From an uncultured bacterium (lineage in GTDB: Bacteria > Actinomycetota > Coriobacteriia > Coriobacteriales > Eggerthellaceae), in NCBI GenBank assembly GCA_937890835.1, contig CALADF010000036.1, forward strand, positions 1-64,000: a DNA stretch of 64,000 nucleotides. Direction: 5' to 3'. Of the stretch, positions 58,730 to 64,000 are shown in pieces. The stretch's first letter is position 1, and each line of letters begins with the position of its first letter. The notes below the pieces were generated by a model that did not search any database, was not told where the DNA came from, and saw only the letters and a list, made by a program, of their open reading frames with translations. Position numbers and translations under genes: made by a program.

Positions 58730-60043
58730 ATGACTGCAGGTTCTACCGACGAGCGCGGAATAAAGACGCAGGTCAGCGCGGAGACCTACCAGGCTTTCGT
58801 TGACATTTTGCACCACGAGCTGGTCGTAGCCACCGGCTGCACCGAGCCGATCGCCGTTGCATACGCCTCGGCGCTGGCAACTAAAACGCTCGGATCCGAG
58901 CCCGACCGCTGCGTCGCCGCGGTAAGCGGCAACATCATCAAAAACGTCAACAGCGTGACCGTTCCGAACACCGGCGGCATGCGCGGCGTGAAGGCATCGG
59001 TCGCGGCGGGCGTGACCGTCGGCAACTCCGACAACCTGCTCGACGTGCTCGGCGACGTCGACGACGACGGCCGCGTGCGCATTCAGGAGTATCTGAGCAA
59101 CCACGAGATCAAAGTGAAGATCGCCGAAACCGACGAGCCGTTCTACGTGAGCATCCACGCCTACGCAGGCGACGACTTCGCCCACGTCATCATGGATAAA
59201 TCCCACACCAACGTGGCGTTCGTCGCTAAAAACGGCGAGGTCATCCTCGACGCGCGCGAGGACGGCACCGCCGAAACCGAGCGCACCCGCGAGTACCTCA
59301 ACCTCGCCGATATCGTGGCATTCGCCGAGCACGCAAACCTCGAAGACGTGCGCGGGGTCCTCGAGCGTCAGATCGAGTACAACTGCGCCATCGCCGAGGA
59401 GGGTTTGAAAAACGACTGGGGAGCCCGCGTCGGCAAACTCTACCTGACCAGCTACGACAAAGAAGACGTGCTCATCTGCGCCAAGGCCGCAGCCGCCGCG
59501 GGCAGCGACGCGCGCATGAGCGGCTGCCCCATGCCCGTGGTCATCGTCTCGGGCAGCGGCAACCAGGGCATCACCGCATCGGCGCCCATCGCCGTGTACG
59601 CCAAGGAGTACGACGTCGATCACGACACCATGCTGCGCGGGCTCATCATCGCCGATTTGGTGAGCGTCTATCAGAAAATGGGCATCGGGTGCCTGTCGGC
59701 GTTCTGCGGAGCGGTGAGCGCAGGCACGGGCGCCGCGGCGGGCATCGTCTACATGCTCGGCGGCGACATGGAGGACATCGAGCACACCATCGTGAACGCG
59801 CTCGGCGTGGTGTCCGGCATGGTATGCGACGGCGCGAAGCCCTCATGCGCGGCGAAGATCGCCGCATCCGTCGAGAACGGCATCTTCGGCTACCGCCTGT
59901 TCAAGAATGGCAACCAGTTCATCGCAGGCGACGGCATCGTCACCATGGGCGTCGACGAGACCATCCAAAACGTCAGCCGCATGGCGCGCGAAGGCATGCG
60001 CCAAACCGATCATGAGATCCTGAGCATCATGATCGGCGAGTAA
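58730..60043 (+). CDS. L-cysteine desulfidase family protein (CyuA/UPF0597)
   Basis: 437 residues. Members use a [4Fe-4S] cluster to split L-cysteine to pyruvate, ammonia and sulfide. The ligands expected are present: the cysteine in VVATGCTEPIA near the start, and C-terminal GCLSAFCGA and VCDGAKPSCAAK. AVSGNIIKNVNSVTVPNT and SGSGNQGITAS are further hallmarks. GGAGGAGCA precedes the ATG. The pairing with an exported sulfur-type molybdoenzyme nearby and a URO-D-like gene directly upstream suggests sulfur or amino-acid catabolism under anoxic conditions; this is inference. Confidence 0.9.
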   Translation: MTAGSTDERGIKTQVSAETYQAFVDILHHELVVATGCTEPIAVAYASALATKTLGSEPDRCVAAVSGNIIKNVNSVTVPNTGGMRGVKASVAAGVTVGNSDNLLDVLGDVDDDGRVRIQEYLSNHEIKVKIAETDEPFYVSIHAYAGDDFAHVIMDKSHTNVAFVAKNGEVILDAREDGTAETERTREYLNLADIVAFAEHANLEDVRGVLERQIEYNCAIAEEGLKNDWGARVGKLYLTSYDKEDVLICAKAAAAAGSDARMSGCPMPVVIVSGSGNQGITASAPIAVYAKEYDVDHDTMLRGLIIADLVSVYQKMGIGCLSAFCGAVSAGTGAAAGIVYMLGGDMEDIEHTIVNALGVVSGMVCDGAKPSCAAKIAASVENGIFGYRLFKNGNQFIAGDGIVTMGVDETIQNVSRMAREGMRQTDHEILSIMIGE

Positions 60044-60071
60044 AGGAGGCTATCCCCTACTCGACCTTACG

Positions 60072-60112
60072 CATGCTCGGCCCGCCGGCACCTTCGTCAG
60101 CGGGCCGAGCAT
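60072..60112 (+). terminator. Terminator-like stem after the cysteine desulfidase gene
   Basis: A 13-bp perfect stem ATGCTCGGCCCGC / GCGGGCCGAGCAT with a 15-nt loop, about 30 bp past the stop. No U-run on the plus strand. Confidence 0.55.
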
Positions 60113-60116
60113 GAAA

Positions 60117-60146
60117 AGAGAGGCAGCTCCTGCGAGCTGCCTCTCT
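60117..60146 (-). terminator. Terminator after pepF
   Basis: A 13-bp perfect stem AGAGAGGCAGCTC / GAGCTGCCTCTCT with loop CTGC, followed by TTTTC on the minus strand. Confidence 0.8.
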
Positions 60147-60197
60147 TGCTTTACGAGACGCGTTCGTCTCTGCTTACAGCACGTGCCGCCTCGGTTC

Positions 60198-61964
60198 CTA
60201 CGCCTGCAAAAACTCCTCGATCTGCAGGGCCACGGCTGCAAAGCAGCTGTCCCAGAACTCGACGGTGGTCACATCGACGCCCGCGACAGCGGCCGCCTCC
60301 TCGACCGTGCACACCGTCGTGCTTGCGAGCATACGGCGGTACTTCTCCGCGAACGCCGGGCCCGCTACCTGATAACGCTCGTACAAACCCGCCGACAGCA
60401 GCAAGCCGAACGCATAAGGGAAGTTGTAGTACGCCAGATCGGGCGAATAGTAGTGCACCTTGTTCACCCACATGTACGGATGCAGCGCGTTCGCATCGAG
60501 CCCATCGCCGTAGGCTTCCTTCTGCGCCGCCACCATCAGCTCGCACAACTTCTCGGGGAACAGGAATCCCTCTTGGTTCTGCTCGATGACCGACTTCTCG
60601 AACAGGAAGCGCGAGTAAATGTCGCACACCGTCTGCGTACAAGCTTGCAGACGCTGCTCGAGCAAAGCTAAACGCTCGGCCCCTTCCGCCTCGGCTATGG
60701 CGGCGTTCATCACCAGGATCTCGTTGAAGTTCGAAGCAGTCTCGGCGACAGGCATGGTATAGGTGCGGTTGAGCGGACGGTGATCCTCGATCTGCTGGCC
60801 GTGATACGCGTGGCCCAGCTCGTGCGCGATGGTGGTGACCGCCTTCAGCGACCCGTCGAAGTTGGTCAAAACGCGGCTTTCGCGCTGGTTGGTGAGGTTC
60901 CGGCAGAACGCGCCGCCGCTTTTGCCCATGCGCGGGTAGAAATCGATCCAGCGGTTGGCGAAGGCGCGCTCGACAAGTTCGCCCAAATCGGGCGCGAAGC
61001 CGCCGAGGTGCTTCACCAGGTAATCGCGCGCATCGTCGATGCTGAACACGCGCGAGCACGCGCCCACGCCCGCCAGCACATCCCACCAGGGAAGTCCGCC
61101 CTCGTGCCCGAGCATCTGCGCCTTCTTGCGCATGTACGCATGGAACAGGGGCAGGTGCGCGCGCACCGACGTCCACAGCGCATCGAGCGTGGCGGCCTTC
61201 ATATGCGACTGCGCCATGGTCAGGTCGAGCACGGACGCGTAGCCGCGCATCTGAGCCTCCATGCTTTCCTGCGCCTTGATGCCGTTCAAGCAGAAGCTCA
61301 TGCCCTGCTCGATGGAGCGCGAGCACTCGATTTCCGCGTCGAAAGCGCGACGGCGCAGATCGGCGTCGTTCGACGTGGCGAAGTTGCGCAGCTCGGTCAG
61401 CGAGCGCTTCCGCCCGTCGAGTTCGGCGGAGGCGAACGACACCAGCACGTTGCGCTGATCCACCCACGCCTGGCCCGCGAAGGGCTGCACGCGCGCGAAC
61501 AGGTTCTCCTCCTCGGGCGAGAGCATATGGCGCCCGCGCTCAGCCATCTGACCGATGAGGAAGCGGTACGCATCGAGCACGGGAAGACGCGCGAAGTCGT
61601 CCTCGGTCAGCTCGAGCTCCGCCGTCCAGCGACAGACGAGCGAGGTGGGCAGCGCCATGCGCGCGAAAATGGCGTTGAGCTTGCCCATGGACGCCTGCGC
61701 CACCGCATCAGCCGCATCGACCGCCTGGCTCAAGCTGGTGAACTTGGTCAGGTCGGCGCCGAGCACCCACATGCGCTCTTCCATCTCCAGAAGCTGCGCC
61801 AACGCATCGGCGTCAAACGCGCCCGCCTTCGCCAGCTCGTCGACGCGGGCGGCGTACGCATCGACGAGAGCGGAGAGCTCCTCGCGGTCAGCCGCGTAGG
61901 CGGGGTCATCGAAGCCCGCATAAAGGCTGGTCAAATCCCATGTGCGATCTATTTCCTGCGTCAT
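60198..61964 (-). CDS. pepF: Oligoendopeptidase F (M3 metallopeptidase)
   Basis: 588 residues. Zinc motif IAHELGHAYHG near residue 380, with a third ligand glutamate in FNEILVMNAAIAEAE. TYTMPVAETASNFNE and FPYAFGLLLSAGLYERY are PepF signatures. It degrades oligopeptides of about 6-18 residues in the cytosol. The ATG lies 10 bp past the stop of the M20 peptidase gene, so they form an operon ending at the stem at 60117. Confidence 0.93.
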   Translation of the reverse strand: MTQEIDRTWDLTSLYAGFDDPAYAADREELSALVDAYAARVDELAKAGAFDADALAQLLEMEERMWVLGADLTKFTSLSQAVDAADAVAQASMGKLNAIFARMALPTSLVCRWTAELELTEDDFARLPVLDAYRFLIGQMAERGRHMLSPEEENLFARVQPFAGQAWVDQRNVLVSFASAELDGRKRSLTELRNFATSNDADLRRRAFDAEIECSRSIEQGMSFCLNGIKAQESMEAQMRGYASVLDLTMAQSHMKAATLDALWTSVRAHLPLFHAYMRKKAQMLGHEGGLPWWDVLAGVGACSRVFSIDDARDYLVKHLGGFAPDLGELVERAFANRWIDFYPRMGKSGGAFCRNLTNQRESRVLTNFDGSLKAVTTIAHELGHAYHGQQIEDHRPLNRTYTMPVAETASNFNEILVMNAAIAEAEGAERLALLEQRLQACTQTVCDIYSRFLFEKSVIEQNQEGFLFPEKLCELMVAAQKEAYGDGLDANALHPYMWVNKVHYYSPDLAYYNFPYAFGLLLSAGLYERYQVAGPAFAEKYRRMLASTTVCTVEEAAAVAGVDVTTVEFWDSCFAAVALQIEEFLQA

Positions 61965-61973
61965 GGCAATCCC

Positions 61974-63290
61974 CTATCGCTTCGCGCCGTCGTCGAGCAG
62001 AACCGCGCGGAAGAAATCGACCGCGCGCGGCAACGTCTCCAAATCCACGTTCTCGTCCGCCGCGTGCATGGAGCCGATCTGCTGCTGATCGATATGAAGC
62101 GCGGTGAAACGCAAGCACGAACGGTACAGCCCCGTGAAGTGCTTGGTGTCGGTGCCGCCCGAAAGCAAAAACGGCATCACGGGCACGTCGGGATATGCCA
62201 CGTTAACCGCACGCTCCACGCGGGCGAAGTCGTCGTTGGCCGAGTCGGACACCGGGCTGGGATCGTTGGAGAGCAGCATTTCCAGCTCCACGTCGTAAGG
62301 CTCGCAACGGCGCTTCAACTCGGCGAAGGTCTCCTCCACCGTGCGGCCGGGCTCGATGCGAATGTTGCACACCGCCCACGCTTCGCTCGGCAGAATATTG
62401 GGAGCCGCGGAACCACCTGCCATGGTGAACGCCACCGTGGTGCGCGCCATTTCGCGAATGGCGCCGGGCAGCACGTCCCGCCAGCCCTCCTCGCGCGCCG
62501 CCACCTTGCGCAAACGCACGGCCTCCTCGTCGGAGGAGATCTGAGCCACGCGGTCGAGCAGCGTGACCGCAGGTTCCACGATGCGCACGTCGAACAGGCC
62601 GTTGGCGTCGATGTCGGCCATAAGCGCGCCCAGTCGCGGCATGGGAGACCCCACGCCCGGCGCCGAAGCGTGACCGCCCGCGCCGCGCGCCGTGATGCGC
62701 ACGTTCATGAAGCCCTTCTCGGCCGTGGCGATGAACGCCACGTCCCCGCCCGCATCGCCGAAGCTGCACGGCTGCACCGACGATCCCTCGTCGAGCAGCA
62801 AACCCACCTTGATGCCATGCTCGCGCATGTAGTTCGGAACGCCCGCGTTGCCGCCGATTTCCTCGCAGTTGCTTGTGACCAGGTACACGTCATGCGCCGG
62901 GGTGAAGCCCTCGCCGATCAGCTCCTCCACCGCGCGGAAGATGCAGTACAGATTGCCCTTCACGTCGAGCGTGCCGCGACCCCACAGCTTCCCGTCGCGA
63001 ATTTCGCCCGCGAACGGATCGCAGCACCACTCGTCGGCGTTAGCCGCCACCACATCATGATGGCTCATCAGCAGAAGCGCATCGTCGCTGCTCTCGCCCG
63101 GCCAGCGGTACATCAGGCTGCCGTCAACCTCCACGCGTTCGCACACGCGATGCACTTCGGGGAACAGCGCGCGCATCTCCTCGTGAAGCGCCGCGAACGC
63201 CTCCTCGGATCCGGGTCGCTGCACGGTCTCGTGCCTGATGAGGCGCGCGATATCCTGCGCGTAGGCAAGCGCCCTCTCCTCGTTGTTCAT
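61974..63290 (-). CDS. M20 family metallopeptidase (ArgE/DapE/dipeptidase-like)
   Basis: 438 residues. Metal-binding and catalytic blocks are SHHDVVAANADEW, GRGTLDVKG, SNCEEIGG and a late SGGTDTKHF. The lid domain follows GFMNVRITARGAGGHASAP. The closest known forms are carboxypeptidase/dipeptidase-like M20 enzymes; an acetylornithine deacetylase role is unlikely because argJ is present. ATG at 63290 is picked for GAGGAG nine nt upstream; the frame opens to 63377 over a terminator. Co-transcribed with pepF. Confidence 0.88.
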   Translation of the reverse strand: MNNEERALAYAQDIARLIRHETVQRPGSEEAFAALHEEMRALFPEVHRVCERVEVDGSLMYRWPGESSDDALLLMSHHDVVAANADEWCCDPFAGEIRDGKLWGRGTLDVKGNLYCIFRAVEELIGEGFTPAHDVYLVTSNCEEIGGNAGVPNYMREHGIKVGLLLDEGSSVQPCSFGDAGGDVAFIATAEKGFMNVRITARGAGGHASAPGVGSPMPRLGALMADIDANGLFDVRIVEPAVTLLDRVAQISSDEEAVRLRKVAAREEGWRDVLPGAIREMARTTVAFTMAGGSAAPNILPSEAWAVCNIRIEPGRTVEETFAELKRRCEPYDVELEMLLSNDPSPVSDSANDDFARVERAVNVAYPDVPVMPFLLSGGTDTKHFTGLYRSCLRFTALHIDQQQIGSMHAADENVDLETLPRAVDFFRAVLLDDGAKR

Positions 63291-63334
63291 CTGTTGCTCC
63301 TCACTCGCGGGCATACGCCGCGTATCGTCGTCGA

Positions 63335-63371
63335 ACAAACAAGGCGCCGCCTTCTCAGATGGCGACGCCTT
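63335..63371 (-). terminator. Terminator after pepT
   Basis: AAGGCGCCGCC pairs with GGCGACGCCTT (one mismatch), followed on the minus strand by GTTTGTTC. Confidence 0.6.
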
Positions 63372-63383
63372 GCTCAAGTCGGG

Positions 63384-64000
63384 TTATTTCACGTCCGCGC
63401 CCTGAGTCGCGGCGAACTTCTGCACCAGTAAAACCAGCATGTCGGCGATGCGACGCAGCGCCTGAACCGACACGTGCTCGTAGGGGCCGTGCGCGTATTC
63501 GCACCCCGAGCAGATGTTCGGGCACGGCAGACCCATGTAAGACAAGCGCGCCCCGTCGGTGCCGCCGCGCACCGCGATGATCAAAGGCTCGATGTCAAGT
63601 TCCTCCATCGACTCGCGCGCGAGATCGATCAGCTCCATATGGGGCAGGATCATCTCCTTCATGTTGTAGTACGAGTCGGTGATCTCGATGGTCGCCAGCT
63701 CGTAGCCGTATTCCGCGTTCAAAAGCTCGACGGCCTGCTTCATATAGCGCTTACGCTGCTCGAAGCGCTCGCGATCGTGATCGCGGATGATGTAGTCCAG
63801 CTCGGCATGGGCCACGTCGCCCGACATGGAGTTCAGGTGGTAGAAGCCCTCGCGCCCCTCGGTGCACGCGGGGATCTCCGCCGCAGGAAGCAGCTCGTTG
63901 AACCGCATGGCGATAAGCGCCGCGTTGCGCATGGAACCCTTCGCGGACCCAGGGTGAACCACGTGCCCGGTGATGGTCACGCGAGCCGAAGCCGCGTTGA
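63384..64000 (-). CDS. pepT: Peptidase T, C-terminal part
   Basis: Tripeptide aminopeptidase of the M20 family, truncated by the window. The visible C-terminal half has GHVVHPGSAKG in the lid domain, EGREGFYHLNSM, and the metal-ligand end block RGGTDGARLSYMGLPCPNICSG with HGPYEHVSV. Coding sense continues to base 64000. It is upstream of the M20 and pepF genes on the same strand but separated by a terminator. Confidence 0.92.
   Translation of the reverse strand, partial: NAASARVTITGHVVHPGSAKGSMRNAALIAMRFNELLPAAEIPACTEGREGFYHLNSMSGDVAHAELDYIIRDHDRERFEQRKRYMKQAVELLNAEYGYELATIEITDSYYNMKEMILPHMELIDLARESMEELDIEPLIIAVRGGTDGARLSYMGLPCPNICSGCEYAHGPYEHVSVQALRRIADMLVLLVQKFAATQGADVK

Noticed and set aside
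61974..63290. Acetylornithine deacetylase ArgE
   Set aside because: A complete argJ makes it unnecessary, and the gene is in a peptidase operon.
60780..63431. 883-codon plus-strand frame opposite pepF and the M20 peptidase gene
   Set aside because: Same antisense effect; no recognisable motif, while zinc motifs are clear on the minus strand.
1..64000. CRISPR arrays, rRNA, tRNA and insertion sequences
   Set aside because: No regularly spaced direct repeats of CRISPR type, no rRNA stretches, no foldable tRNA and no transposase motifs were seen on reading both strands.

Overview
The window is GC-rich bacterial chromosome with short intergenic gaps, Shine-Dalgarno-led genes and no RNA genes that I could recognise. 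The gene set points to an anaerobic, monoderm actinobacterium, most likely Coriobacteriia/Eggerthellaceae. It includes a membrane-anchored LuxR-type regulator, a TAT-exported molybdopterin reductase with a TorD chaperone and NrfD anchor, a tungsten-type aldehyde:ferredoxin oxidoreductase, a cysteine desulfidase and a SpoVA-domain protein. The family assignment is inference from gene content; no marker gene such as rRNA is present.

Layout. 1-2203: 3'-truncated class A penicillin-binding protein. 2496-10651: arginine biosynthesis on the minus strand, transcribed argC-argJ-argB-argD and then argG and argH (no argF, argR or argA here). 11006-16114: a glutamate-cysteine ligase-like enzyme, a SlyD/FKBP isomerase, an unknown protein, xanthine phosphoribosyltransferase with a small membrane protein, and a SpoVA-like membrane protein. 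16647-30366: housekeeping genes, namely an EF-G-like GTPase, a LuxR-type membrane regulator, MTA/SAH deaminase, a TudS-GNAT fusion, Maf, TilS, an RlmCD-type methyltransferase, small membrane proteins, an iron alcohol dehydrogenase, a ZIP transporter and ferritin. 30818-36266: a large MacB-type ABC exporter and a frameshifted OafA-type acyltransferase.

36329-49286 is the accessory island. It holds a decayed DUF4143 ATPase, a flavodoxin-like reductase, and a restriction-like cluster: SNF2-type helicase, DUF4391 protein, type III Mod methyltransferase and type III Res. A two-gene DUF4160 cassette sits between mod and res on the opposite strand, and a Phd/RelE-type toxin-antitoxin pair lies upstream. 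A C11 tract lies in the leader of the helicase operon and a perfect 40-bp palindrome lies inside mod, so switching or recombination of this defence locus is plausible. This is the most interesting part of the window.

49477-60043 is an anaerobic redox block. Five co-oriented genes (FeS protein, TorD chaperone, molybdopterin catalytic subunit, FeS subunit, NrfD anchor) diverge from an aldehyde:ferredoxin oxidoreductase, which is followed by a URO-D/methyltransferase-like protein and a CyuA-type cysteine desulfidase. A run of five tandem stem-loops follows the AOR gene. 60198-64000 carries three peptidases (PepF, an M20 peptidase and a partial PepT), consistent with amino-acid and peptide catabolism.
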